From the NCBI RefSeq assembly GCF_000590475.1, contig NZ_CP007441.1, positions 96,283 through 160,282 on the forward strand: a stretch of DNA of 64,000 bases. The letters are read 5' to 3'. Under the pieces are notes generated by a model. The model saw only the letters and a program-made list of their open reading frames with translations, was not told the DNA's origin and did no database searches. Position numbers and translations under genes: made by a program. Every line of letters starts with the position of its first letter. The first letter of the stretch is position 1. This DNA is from Stutzerimonas stutzeri (lineage in GTDB: Bacteria; Pseudomonadota; Gammaproteobacteria; Pseudomonadales; Pseudomonadaceae). Of this stretch, positions 1-8,346 are shown in pieces.

Positions 1-210
1 GCCGGCGTGGGTGATGTGCAGGACGCTGCCATCCTGAATGCTGCTGCGCTTGCCGATGCGGATGCGGTGCATGTCGCCGCGGATCACGGTGAGCGGCCAG
101 ACAGAGCTGTCGTCACCGATCTCGATGTCGCCGATAAGAACCGCACTGGGGTCGACGAAGACCCGTTCGCCCAATGCGGGCGTGTGGCCCTGGTAGGTTC
201 GGATGCTCAT
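1..210 (-). CDS. gamma-class carbonic anhydrase family protein (5' part only)
   Basis: The first 70 codons of a gene that runs off the left edge of the window. The N-terminus starts MSIRTYQGHTP and continues with hexapeptide-type left-handed beta-helix turns (FVDPSAVLIGDIEIGDDSSV, then VIRGDMHRIRIG and SIQDGSVLHITH), typical of the gamma-carbonic anhydrase/PaaY/YrdA trimeric family. The ATG has a clear AGGAG ribosome binding site. The last visible residues, ITHAG, belong to the zinc-binding His region of the family, but the remaining His ligands lie outside the window. In Pseudomonas a gene of this kind sits next to prlC; here an AraC/transporter pair lies between them. Whether it has carbonic anhydrase activity cannot be judged from this fragment. 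Confidence 0.85.
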   Translation of the reverse strand, partial: MSIRTYQGHTPALGERVFVDPSAVLIGDIEIGDDSSVWPLTVIRGDMHRIRIGKRSSIQDGSVLHITHAG

Positions 211-249
211 GAATTGCTCCTGTAGGCTCAAAAAAGGGATCGGGCGATT

Positions 250-1071
250 CTAGTGGACAGGGCCAGCGGCGAAACTGCTGCTGGAGCGGAAGAACTCGCC
301 TGGCGTTGCGCCAAATTGTTCGCGGAAGGCGGCGATGAAGGCGGACAGGGACTCATAGCCGCAACCCAGCGCGACGTCGGTGACCCGCTCGCCGCGCTCC
401 AGCGCCGGCAGCGCGCTGAGCAGCCGCAAGCGCTGGCGCCAGGCACGGAAGGTAAGCCCGGTATCGCGCAGGAACAAGCGGCTCAGGGTTCGCTCCGAGA
501 TCCCCAGCGTGCGGCTCCAGTCGGCCAGCCCTTCCTGCGATTCGGGCTGCGCTTGCAGGCTCTTGCACAGCCTATGCAGACGCGGCTCGGTCGGCAGCGG
601 TAGCACCAGTTCGACTTCCGGGGCGCAACCCAACTGGTCCAATAGCACCTGTACCAGTCGACCTTCGGCGCCGTCCTCGGAATAGGCCTCAGGAAGCGTG
701 CTGAAGTGGCGGATCAGCTCGCGCAGTAGCGGGCTCACCTGCAGCACTCGGCAGTGTTCCGGCGCATCGCCGACCACGCTGCGGTCGATATACAGGCTGC
801 GGATGCAGGTGTCCGGTGCACAGAACACCTGGTGCGGGATGCCGGCGGGAATCCACACGGCGCGCAATGGCGGAGCAACGAAACGGCCCATATCCGTGCG
901 CACTTCGAGCACGCCTTCTACCGCATGGGACAACTGGACCCAGGGGTGGCTGTGGCGGTAGCCGAGTTTGAGATTCGGCGGCGAATCGAGTTGCCCGTAC
1001 ACCGGGCGCGGCAGCGCTTTGAGTTCGCTGAGGCGTGCCATCAGCGCCGTGCTTTGTCCGTTTGAAGACAT
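250..1071 (-). CDS. AraC-family transcriptional regulator with N-terminal cupin
   Basis: A 273-residue regulator. The N-terminal half carries a cupin-like sensor region (HSHPWVQLSHA, then WIPAGIPHQV, about residues 40-90), common in AraC proteins of the YdeC/NimR type. The C-terminal third has two helix-turn-helix motifs (LADWSRTLGISERTLSRLF, then VTDVALGCGYESLSAFIAAF). The frame stays open far upstream, but the ATG beginning MSSNGQSTAL fits the family length and leaves an 85-bp intergenic region towards the divergent transporter gene. That arrangement suggests it controls the transporter, as AraC/exporter pairs often do. Effector unknown. Confidence 0.85.
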   Translation of the reverse strand: MSSNGQSTALMARLSELKALPRPVYGQLDSPPNLKLGYRHSHPWVQLSHAVEGVLEVRTDMGRFVAPPLRAVWIPAGIPHQVFCAPDTCIRSLYIDRSVVGDAPEHCRVLQVSPLLRELIRHFSTLPEAYSEDGAEGRLVQVLLDQLGCAPEVELVLPLPTEPRLHRLCKSLQAQPESQEGLADWSRTLGISERTLSRLFLRDTGLTFRAWRQRLRLLSALPALERGERVTDVALGCGYESLSAFIAAFREQFGATPGEFFRSSSSFAAGPVH

Positions 1072-1156
1072 TTCATGCCTGCTTGGCGTTAGTCGGAAGC
1101 TGTCGCACACGTTAAGGTCCATTCCAGTCGCCCGCAAGACCTCAGGAAACTCATAG

Positions 1157-2149
1157 ATGGCCAAGCTCCGGATACTGTTCGACAACTTCACGCTCGCCCT
1201 GCTCGCCGTGATGGCAATTGCCACGGTATTTCCGTGCGAAGGTCGCGGCGCGGTGTTTTTCGATTGGCTCACCACGTTGGCCATCGGGCTGCTGTTCTTC
1301 ATGCACGGCGCCAAGTTGTCGCGTGAAGCGATCCTCGCCGGCGCGGGCCATTGGCGGCTGCATCTGCTGGTGTTCGCCTGCACCTTCGTCATGTTTCCGC
1401 TGCTGGGGCTGGCGCTCAAGCCGGCGCTGACGCCGCTGGTCGGTACCGAGCTGTACCTGGGCATGCTTTATCTCTGCGCGCTGCCGGCCACGGTGCAGTC
1501 GGCCATCGCGTTTACCTCGCTGGCGCGCGGCAACATTCCGGCGGCGATTTGCAGCGCGGCGGCATCGAGCCTGATCGGCATCTTCCTTACGCCGCTGCTA
1601 GTGGTGCTGTTGATGGGCGTCGAGGGTGAGGCCGGCTCGACGCTGGACTCCATCGGCAAGATCGTCATGCAGCTGCTGGTGCCTTTCATCGCGGGGCAGA
1701 TTGCGCGGCGCTGGATTGGCGCCTGGGTGACACGCAACAAGGGCTGGCTGAAGAGCGTTGACCAAGGCTCGATCCTGCTGGTGATCTATGTCGCCTTCAG
1801 CGGCGCGGTGGTCGAAGGGCTCTGGCAGCTGGTGCCGCTCACCCATCTGCTGGGCCTGGTGCTGGCCTGCTGCCTGTTGTTGGCGATCGTGCTGTGGCTG
1901 ACGCAATTTCTCGCCAAGCGGCTGGGCTTCAATCTCGAAGACCGCATCACCATCGTCTTCGCCGGCTCGAAGAAGAGCCTCGCCACCGGTGTCCCCATGG
2001 CGCAGGTGCTGTTCGCTACCAGCTCGGTGGGGATGATCATTCTGCCGCTGATGATCTTTCACCAGATACAGTTGATGGTCTGTGCGGTGCTGGCGCAGCG
2101 CTATGCGCGCCGCCCCGAACTGCCCGTGGAAGCGCCTGCGGCTCAGTAG
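1157..2149 (+). CDS. bile acid:sodium symporter family transporter (YfeH-like)
   Basis: A 330-residue integral membrane protein with about ten hydrophobic segments. It belongs to the SBF-like group that includes E. coli YfeH (LLFFMHGAKLSREA near residue 50; AIAFTSLARGNIPAAICSAA near 115-135; FAGSKKSLATGVPMAQVLF near 270). The polar GN and GSKKS/TGVP motifs in discontinuous helices are the sodium/substrate region of this fold. It is transcribed divergently from the AraC regulator, which probably controls it. The substrate cannot be read from sequence; organic anion transport is the family expectation. Confidence 0.82.
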   Translation: MAKLRILFDNFTLALLAVMAIATVFPCEGRGAVFFDWLTTLAIGLLFFMHGAKLSREAILAGAGHWRLHLLVFACTFVMFPLLGLALKPALTPLVGTELYLGMLYLCALPATVQSAIAFTSLARGNIPAAICSAAASSLIGIFLTPLLVVLLMGVEGEAGSTLDSIGKIVMQLLVPFIAGQIARRWIGAWVTRNKGWLKSVDQGSILLVIYVAFSGAVVEGLWQLVPLTHLLGLVLACCLLLAIVLWLTQFLAKRLGFNLEDRITIVFAGSKKSLATGVPMAQVLFATSSVGMIILPLMIFHQIQLMVCAVLAQRYARRPELPVEAPAAQ

Positions 2150-2190
2150 AGCCGTTTGCCTCCGCTATCCGGAAAGCACTCGTAGCACCC

Positions 2191-2297
2191 TGTTGGAGCC
2201 AGGGGGACGCCCAGTCCTTGCTCGCGATCCAAGGTAGCGGAACACTACGCTGCCGGAAGCTTCACACCTGTGATCGCGAGCAAGCTCGCTCCTACAA
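2191..2297. repeat. REP doublet (REPIN-like) in the prlC upstream gap
   Basis: Two inverted copies of the Pseudomonas REP-type palindrome. The right copy (about 2272-2297) reads GATCGCGAGCAAGCTCGCTC followed by CTACAA. The left copy (about 2191-2229) is a decayed reverse complement ending CTTGCTCGCGATC. They are separated by about 42 bases, the usual REPIN layout. The rest of the 2150-2523 gap shows no gene; the prlC ribosome binding site lies at its right end. Confidence 0.75.
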
Positions 2298-2523
2298 GGC
2301 TATGCGCGGGAACCCGCGCTGCAGGAAATCGTCGCAATTAAAGAGCTACTCGGCCGAGCGAGGCGGGTCGACGTTGCAGCGTGGCGCAGCGCATTGTCGA
2401 TTGGATGAACCCCGCGATTTCGTTATACATAGCGCCACTCTATCGAGCCGTTTGCTGGCTGCGCGGTTGGGCAATTGTCTTTAACATGCCTGGCTGATCA
2501 TTTATTCATAAGGGGCAAATGCC

Positions 2524-4572
2524 GTGACCGATACCAATCCGCTGCTTCGGGAATTCGACCTGCCGCCTTACTCCGAGATCCGCCCCGAGCATGTCGAGCC
2601 GGCGGTGGACACTGTCCTCGGTGACAACCGCATCGCCTTGCAGGAATTGCTCAGCCGTCCGGCCGAGAGCCTCGACTGGAGCACCCTGGTCGTCGGCCTG
2701 GACGAGATGAACGAGCGCCTCAGCCGCGCCTGGGGTCCGGTCAGCCATCTCAATGCAGTGCGCAACAACCCGGAGCTGCGCAGCGCCTATGAGGCCTGTC
2801 TGCCCAAGCTGTCCGCCTACGCCACCGAACTGGGCCAGAACGCTGACCTGTTCGCCGCCTATCAAGCCCTGTCGCTCAGCCCTGAGGCAGACGGCTTCGA
2901 TGTTGCGCAGACGACCATTCTCGAGCACGCGCTGCGCGATTTCCGCTTGTCTGGCATCGACTTGCCACCCGCCGAACAGCAGCGTTTCGGCGCGATCCGC
3001 ATGAAGCTCGCCGAGCTGGGCAGCACCTTTTCCAACCAGTTGCTCGACGCCACCCAGGCCTGGACCAAGCACGTCACCGATGAAAGCCTGCTGGCCGGCA
3101 TCACCGATTCATCCAAGGCGCAGATGGCCGAGGCCGCCAAGGCCAAGGAGCTGGATGGCTGGCTGATCAGCCTGGAATTCCCCAGTTACTACGCGGTGAT
3201 GACGTACGCCGACAACCGTGCGCTGCGCGAAGAGGTCTATGTCGCCTATTCCACCCGTGCCTCCGATCAGGGGCCGAATGCCGGCCAGTTCGACAACGGC
3301 CCGGTGATGGAGCAGATCCTCGACCTGCGTCAGGAACTGGCCCAACTGCTGGGCTTCGGCAATTACGCCGAGCTTTCCCTGGCCACCAAGATGGCGGATA
3401 GCACCGATCAGGTGCTGGGCTTCTTGCGTGATCTGGCCCAGCGCAGCAAGCCGTTCGCCCAGCGCGACCTCAAGGAGCTGCGCGCCTTTGCCGCCGAGCA
3501 GGGTGTTAGCGATCTGCAGAGCTGGGACGTCAACTATTTCGGCGAAAAGCTGCGCCAGGCGCGTTACAGCCTGAGCCAGGAAGAACTGCGCGCGTACTTC
3601 CCGGTGGACAAGGTGCTGTCCGGCCTGTTCGCGATCGTCAAGCGCCTGTACGGCATCGAAATCCACGAGCTGGAAGACTTCGACAGCTGGCATCCGGACG
3701 TTCGCCTGTTCGAAATCCGTGAGAAGGGCGAGCACGTCGGGCGCTTCTTCTTCGACCTCTATGCACGGCCAAACAAGCGCGGTGGTGCCTGGATGGATGG
3801 CGCGCGCGACAAGCGCCGTACCTGCCTTGGCACGCTGCAGACGCCGGTGGCCAATTTGGTCTGCAACTTCACCCCGCCGGTGGGTGAGCGCCCGGCGCTG
3901 TTGACCCATGATGAAGTCACCACCTTGTTCCACGAGTTCGGCCATGGCCTGCATCACCTGCTGACCCAGGTCGAACATGCTGGCGCGTCGGGCATCAACG
4001 GCGTGGCCTGGGATGCGGTGGAGCTGCCCAGCCAGTTCATGGAGAACTGGTGCTGGGAGCCCGAAGGCCTGGCGCTGATCTCCGGCCACTATCAGACCGG
4101 CGAACGTCTGCCGCAGGACAAGCTGGACCAGATGTTGGCGGCGAAGAACTTCCAGTCCGGCCTGGTGATGGTGCGTCAGCTGGAATTCTCGCTGTTCGAT
4201 TTTGAATTGCACGCCACTCACGGCGACGGCCGCAGCGTGCTCGAGGTGCTGGAAAGCATCCGCGATGAAGTGTCGGTGATGCGTCCGCCGGCCAGCAACC
4301 GCTTCCCCAACAGCTTCGCGCATATCTTCTCCGGCGGTTACGCGGCCGGTTATTACAGCTACAAGTGGGCCGAGGTGCTGTCCTCCGATGCCTTCTCGCG
4401 CTTCGAGGAAGAGGGCGTATTCAACGCCGATACCGGCCGCGCCTTCCGCGATGCGATTCTGGCGCGTGGTGGTTCGCAGGAACCGATGGTGCTGTTCGTC
4501 GACTTCCGCGGGCGCGAGCCGTCAACCAACGCACTGCTGCGCCATCTTGGCCTGAGCGAGGAGGTGGCATGA
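2524..4572 (+). CDS. prlC: oligopeptidase A (M3 metallopeptidase)
   Basis: A 682-residue cytosolic zinc oligopeptidase of the thimet oligopeptidase family, which degrades short peptides and cleaved signal peptides. The zinc motif HEFGHGLHHLL begins at residue 470, and the third ligand is expected in VELPSQ (E500). The all-helical N-terminal half and the RFPNSFAHIF region near the C-terminus also fit, and the length is normal. The start is a GTG preceded by AAGGGG at good spacing, giving MTDTNPLLREF. Its stop overlaps the start of the next gene (ATGA), so the two are translationally coupled. Confidence 0.96.
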   Translation: MTDTNPLLREFDLPPYSEIRPEHVEPAVDTVLGDNRIALQELLSRPAESLDWSTLVVGLDEMNERLSRAWGPVSHLNAVRNNPELRSAYEACLPKLSAYATELGQNADLFAAYQALSLSPEADGFDVAQTTILEHALRDFRLSGIDLPPAEQQRFGAIRMKLAELGSTFSNQLLDATQAWTKHVTDESLLAGITDSSKAQMAEAAKAKELDGWLISLEFPSYYAVMTYADNRALREEVYVAYSTRASDQGPNAGQFDNGPVMEQILDLRQELAQLLGFGNYAELSLATKMADSTDQVLGFLRDLAQRSKPFAQRDLKELRAFAAEQGVSDLQSWDVNYFGEKLRQARYSLSQEELRAYFPVDKVLSGLFAIVKRLYGIEIHELEDFDSWHPDVRLFEIREKGEHVGRFFFDLYARPNKRGGAWMDGARDKRRTCLGTLQTPVANLVCNFTPPVGERPALLTHDEVTTLFHEFGHGLHHLLTQVEHAGASGINGVAWDAVELPSQFMENWCWEPEGLALISGHYQTGERLPQDKLDQMLAAKNFQSGLVMVRQLEFSLFDFELHATHGDGRSVLEVLESIRDEVSVMRPPASNRFPNSFAHIFSGGYAAGYYSYKWAEVLSSDAFSRFEEEGVFNADTGRAFRDAILARGGSQEPMVLFVDFRGREPSTNALLRHLGLSEEVA

Positions 4573-4847
4573 GCGACGAGCCGAAGGTAACCACCAAGCG
4601 CTTCATCGCCGGTGCCGTGTGCCCGGCGTGCAGCGCCAGCGACAGCATCAAGATGTGGGACGTCGACGGCGTGCCTCACCGCGAATGCGTCGAATGCGGC
4701 TACGCCGACACCCTCAACGCTCAAGGCCAGTCGGTGCCGTCCGAGCTGGGTACCCGGGTCAATCAGGCCAAGCCGAAATCGCCTGATCCGCAGGTACAGG
4801 CGGTGCAGTTCTTCCCGAACCCGAAGCTGAAGAAAAAACCCGACTGA
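4569..4847 (+). CDS. YheV-family putative zinc-ribbon protein
   Basis: A 92-residue protein with a four-cysteine zinc ribbon: CPAC (C18, C21) and CVECGY (C40, C43), followed by a basic, Pro/Lys-rich tail ending KLKKKPD. It matches the YheV family, which follows prlC in many gammaproteobacteria. The ATG overlaps the prlC stop codon. Function is unknown; the small size and ribbon suggest a metal- or nucleic-acid-binding accessory protein. Confidence 0.88.
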   Translation: MSDEPKVTTKRFIAGAVCPACSASDSIKMWDVDGVPHRECVECGYADTLNAQGQSVPSELGTRVNQAKPKSPDPQVQAVQFFPNPKLKKKPD

Positions 4848-4864
4848 GAGAGTGGAGAATCGCC

Positions 4865-5632
4865 ATGTGGCATATCACCTGTGGCGATCTCGCCGCCGAC
4901 AGCGTCCGCCAGTTGCTGGCCGAAGGAAACGAGGTCCGCATCCTGCGCGACGATTTGGCGGTCGGGCCGCTCGTCGACATCGAAACCCCGCCCTGCCGGA
5001 TGCGCTCTGCCTTCTGGGAAGGAGTCTGGCCTGTCGGGCTGGAGCCTCGGCCGGATTTCTCCGGGATCGCCAGCGATGCCGAGTGGCTGGCGCGGCTGGC
5101 TGATCAGCCGCGGCAGATAACGGTCTGGCATGGCGATAGCGCCTCCGAGCAGTTGATGCTGACGCGGGTGGCGGCGGCCCTTGAAGGCTCATCGATTCCG
5201 CTGCACGAGGTCGCCTGTGGCACCGGTGACGGTCGAGTCGGCACGCGCATGGCAGTGTCCATGCATGCGCCGGACGCGCTGGCTGCGCTTTATCAGCCGC
5301 GCCTGCTCGAGCCCGCTCGCATCGGCGAGCTCGCCAGCCAATGGCGGGCCGCCGTTGATGAGAACGCAGCGATACGCCGCTGGATCGATGGGCGTTTCGT
5401 CGGTGAAGACCATTCGCGGATAGATAGCGAGCTCCAGGCGGCCTGCGGTGACGACTGGATGCCTTTGGCGCGTGCCATGGCGGAGGTCATGGGCCATTGC
5501 GACGGTTTCTTCTCCACAGACCTCTTCCTCTACTGGCGCGCCCGCGAGCTGGCGAAACATGGCGTCATCGAGCTCAGCGACGGTGCAGAAGCCGAGTACA
5601 GCAAGGTGCAGGTGCGTCTTATCTCAACCTGA
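4865..5632 (+). CDS. DUF1835 domain-containing protein
   Basis: A 255-residue protein. The N-terminus, MWHITCGDLAADSVRQLL with ILRDDLAVGPL, is the hallmark of DUF1835, a family of unknown function. The C-terminal half (IRRWIDGRFVGEDHSRIDSE; FFSTDLFLYWRARELAKHGV) resembles the DUF3658 region that often accompanies it. No catalytic motif or membrane segment is recognised. It starts 17 bases after yheV and probably belongs to the same transcript. Confidence 0.82.
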   Translation: MWHITCGDLAADSVRQLLAEGNEVRILRDDLAVGPLVDIETPPCRMRSAFWEGVWPVGLEPRPDFSGIASDAEWLARLADQPRQITVWHGDSASEQLMLTRVAAALEGSSIPLHEVACGTGDGRVGTRMAVSMHAPDALAALYQPRLLEPARIGELASQWRAAVDENAAIRRWIDGRFVGEDHSRIDSELQAACGDDWMPLARAMAEVMGHCDGFFSTDLFLYWRARELAKHGVIELSDGAEAEYSKVQVRLIST

Positions 5633-5708
5633 GTAAGCGTGCTGGAGCAGGTTGCTCGACTCGCGTAGCGAGAGGCGTCCGATGGCTACCAAGCCAGGCG
5701 AAGCATTC

Positions 5709-5788
5709 GTCCTCTTGGCTTCACACCATAACCCCAATTGCGGAACGCCAGCGCTGAGGTTGATGCCCGTGAAGCAAGCGAAGAGGAC
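5709..5788. repeat. imperfect inverted repeat downstream of the DUF1835 gene
   Basis: The left arm GTCCTCTTGGCTTCAC (5709-5724) pairs with the right arm GTGAAGCAAGCGAAGAGGAC (5769-5788), apart from a four-base insertion, around a 44-base loop. It lies in the gap between convergent genes. It could act as a bidirectional transcription stop or be remnant repeat DNA; there is no T-tract directly after either arm. Confidence 0.4.
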
Positions 5789-5834
5789 TTTTCGCTGTCG
5801 CTCAGTTACGGCGCTTCGATGTCGCGTTTTCGAT

Positions 5835-6908
5835 TCAGACCAACGTCTTGGGGGCCACCACGGCAGCTTGCGGTGCGCCCGAGAAACGTTTTTTGAGCTT
5901 CATCGCCGGCGCCTCGATCAGATGCCAGGACAGAATAGCCAGTAGCAAGGTCGGCGCCAGGCTGATGGCCGTCAGCCAGAACACGCCGATCTCGTGGCCC
6001 AATAAGTACACCGTGAGTTGCTGGAACGGGAAGGCATAGATGTACATGCCATAGGAGAAATCGCCGTATTTGCCGAACCGGGCGATCAGAGGAATTGGCG
6101 CGTAGGCCAAATAGATCACCAGGTAGGGCAATGCGAGCACATAAACGTAAGGCCCGGCGGCGGTATGAAACGTCAGCGCCAGCGCAACGACCAATGCCGC
6201 GGCGATCCACCCACGCCACGGCAAGGCGTCGCGGTAGAGGAAAATGGCGGCCCCGGTGTAATACAGCAGGCCCAGCTTGACGATGTTCTTGATAAAGAAT
6301 GACTCGATGCCGAGCATCCCCAAAATCCAGAAGTGACCTACTGCGAGACCGGCAATGGGCAGGAATATCAGCCGACGATTCAACAGCCCGACCAGACCCA
6401 TTATCAGCACGCCGATGTACATCAGGACCTCGAGCGGCAGCGTCCACAGCGAGCCGTTTACCACGTTCGGATAGATATTCTGGCTAAACACGCCTGGCAG
6501 CTCGAAGCGCGTGATGAGCAAGGCATTCTGCAGGTACGTCCAAGTAACGGGGGACGAGAAATAGTTGCTCAAGGGGCGGTCGGTTACCAGCGGACCGATG
6601 ATGAACGCTGACAGCAGAACCGCCAATATCAGCGCAGGAAAGACACGTAGCGCGCGCTTGATCAGAAAGCTTTTCGCACTGCTGCTGTTGATCCATGACG
6701 AGGTGATCAGATAGCCGCTGATGACGAAGAAGATCGCGACGGCGAACTCACCGCCGTTCTCATAGCCTGTCAGCAGTTCAATGGGCTCGTCAGGACGGCG
6801 ACCGGTCAGCGGATAGCTGTGAACGAGCAGGACCAGCGTGGCGGCGAAGAACCTTAGGAAGTCGAAATTATTCTCGCGCGTGAAACGTGTGCCTGGGTGG
6901 GCGGGCAT
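5835..6908 (-). CDS. acyltransferase family 3 (OafA/YrhL-like) membrane protein
   Basis: A 357-residue integral membrane O-acyltransferase. It starts NNFDFLRFFAATLVLLVHSY (family His in LVHSYPLTGR), followed by FFVISGYLITSSW and about ten hydrophobic helices, ending LSWHLIEAPAMKLKKRF, the classical C-terminal motif of acyltransferase 3. These enzymes acylate surface polysaccharides, lipids or antibiotics. An in-frame ATG further upstream exists, but the one at 6908 is preceded by AAGGAGGTGCAG, a near-perfect ribosome binding site. No glycan genes are adjacent, and its codons look less GC-rich than those of its neighbours, so it may be a later insertion beside the SOS-controlled gene. Confidence 0.88.
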   Translation of the reverse strand: MPAHPGTRFTRENNFDFLRFFAATLVLLVHSYPLTGRRPDEPIELLTGYENGGEFAVAIFFVISGYLITSSWINSSSAKSFLIKRALRVFPALILAVLLSAFIIGPLVTDRPLSNYFSSPVTWTYLQNALLITRFELPGVFSQNIYPNVVNGSLWTLPLEVLMYIGVLIMGLVGLLNRRLIFLPIAGLAVGHFWILGMLGIESFFIKNIVKLGLLYYTGAAIFLYRDALPWRGWIAAALVVALALTFHTAAGPYVYVLALPYLVIYLAYAPIPLIARFGKYGDFSYGMYIYAFPFQQLTVYLLGHEIGVFWLTAISLAPTLLLAILSWHLIEAPAMKLKKRFSGAPQAAVVAPKTLV

Positions 6909-7044
6909 CTGCACCTCCTTGTCGATACCAGAGGCAGCCGAGGTTTCAGCTGTGGCGTGTTTGGCAGAAGTGATTGGAAATAATTCCCGCTTGATTTGTT
7001 TTTTTCCGACCGTTGGCATGCGGTGCCCGGCCTGGTACGGTGTA

Positions 7045-7060
7045 CTGTATGCATGAACAG
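7045..7060 (+). promoter_or_regulatory. LexA (SOS) box
   Basis: CTGTATGCATGAACAG matches the CTG-N10-CAG LexA operator. It ends 16 bases before the chosen start of the radical SAM gene. From memory, the orthologous P. aeruginosa gene PA0069 is part of the LexA regulon, which supports the site. An in-frame ATG lies inside the box (7053) and is less likely as the start. Confidence 0.75.
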
Positions 7061-7076
7061 TATTCCAGAGGTCGCT

Positions 7077-8141
7077 ATGCGCGCTACGTCAACGACACCT
7101 CGCGGCCGTGGCACCGCAATCAATCCGGATAACCGCTTTGCCCCGACCCGCAGCGAGGCGTATGACGACGGTTGGGAACAGGACGTGCCGCCGAGCCGCG
7201 CCACCGAGGTACGTAGCGAGACGGCGAAGAGTGTGATCACGCGCAACCAGTCGCCGGATGTCGGCTTCGATCGTTCGGTAAATCCTTATCGTGGGTGCGA
7301 ACACGGCTGTATCTATTGCTTCGCGCGGCCCAGTCACGCTTATTGGGACCTGTCGCCGGGAATCGATTTCGAGACCCGTCTGATTGCCAAGACCAACCTC
7401 GCCGAGCGTCTCGAGCAAGAGTTGAGCAAGCCCGGCTACGTGCCGCAGCCCATCGCGCTGGGGGTCAATACCGACGCCTATCAACCATTGGAGCGCGAGC
7501 AGCGGCTGACGCGCCAGGCATTGGAAATCCTGCTGCGCTTCAAACATCCGGTGCACATCATCACCAAAGGCTCGCTGGTGCTACGCGACCTCGATCTGCT
7601 GGTACCGCTGGCCGAGCAGAAGCTGGTCAGTGTCTCGGTCAGCCTGACCACGCTGGACGACGAGCTCAAGCGCGTCATGGAACCACGCGCCGCCTCGCCC
7701 GCGGCACGCCTGCGGGTGTTGCGCACGCTGCACGAGGCCGGCGTGCCGGTGAGTGTGATGTGCGCGCCGATGATTCCGATGATCAACGACATGGAGCTTG
7801 AACGAATGCTCGAGGCGGCTCGACAAGCCGGTGCGCATTCGGCCGGCTACGTGCTGCTGCGCCTGCCGCACGAGGTGGCGACGCTGTTCGACGAGTGGTT
7901 GCAGGAACATTTCCCTCAGCGTGCCGCCCACGTCATGAGCTTGGTGCGCCAGTCACGCGGCGGCAAGGATTACGACAGCCGTTTCGGCAGCCGCATGCGC
8001 GGCGAGGGGCAATTCGCACAACTGCTAGCCCAGCGTTTCCAGCTGGCCTGCAAGCGATTGGGTTACAACCGCCGGGACCAGAACTATGGCCTCGACTGCA
8101 GTCGCTTCGTCGTCCCGGGTTCGCAGATGTCGTTGCTCTGA
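7077..8141 (+). CDS. PA0069-family radical SAM protein, SOS-regulated
   Basis: A 354-residue radical SAM protein of the SplB-related PA0069 family. The [4Fe-4S] cluster motif CX3CX2C is C74-C78-C81 in GCEHGCIYCFARP, followed by the SplB-like GVNTDAYQPLEREQRLTRQ. The start MRATSTTP was chosen because AGAGGT stands 6 bases upstream and the LexA box then lies just outside the gene. The reaction is not established. Relation to spore photoproduct lyase and SOS control suggest a nucleic-acid repair or modification role (inference). Confidence 0.88.
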   Translation: MRATSTTPRGRGTAINPDNRFAPTRSEAYDDGWEQDVPPSRATEVRSETAKSVITRNQSPDVGFDRSVNPYRGCEHGCIYCFARPSHAYWDLSPGIDFETRLIAKTNLAERLEQELSKPGYVPQPIALGVNTDAYQPLEREQRLTRQALEILLRFKHPVHIITKGSLVLRDLDLLVPLAEQKLVSVSVSLTTLDDELKRVMEPRAASPAARLRVLRTLHEAGVPVSVMCAPMIPMINDMELERMLEAARQAGAHSAGYVLLRLPHEVATLFDEWLQEHFPQRAAHVMSLVRQSRGGKDYDSRFGSRMRGEGQFAQLLAQRFQLACKRLGYNRRDQNYGLDCSRFVVPGSQMSLL

Positions 8142-8346
8142 ACGATCCCGGCCGCGCGAAACGGTACGCGGTGCCATCATTTAGCGATTGGTTAGTTCGT
8201 CGCAAAGGCTCGTCCTAGAGCGGCTCGTTCAGTTTCAGTTAAGTCTCGCTGACTAGCCTCGAGGCAAATGTGACCAGGCAGTCACGCTGGCCGCATGGCG
8301 GTCTAGTGGCCTGGCGCGTCTTTGCCCCGCATCAGGAGACCAGCCC

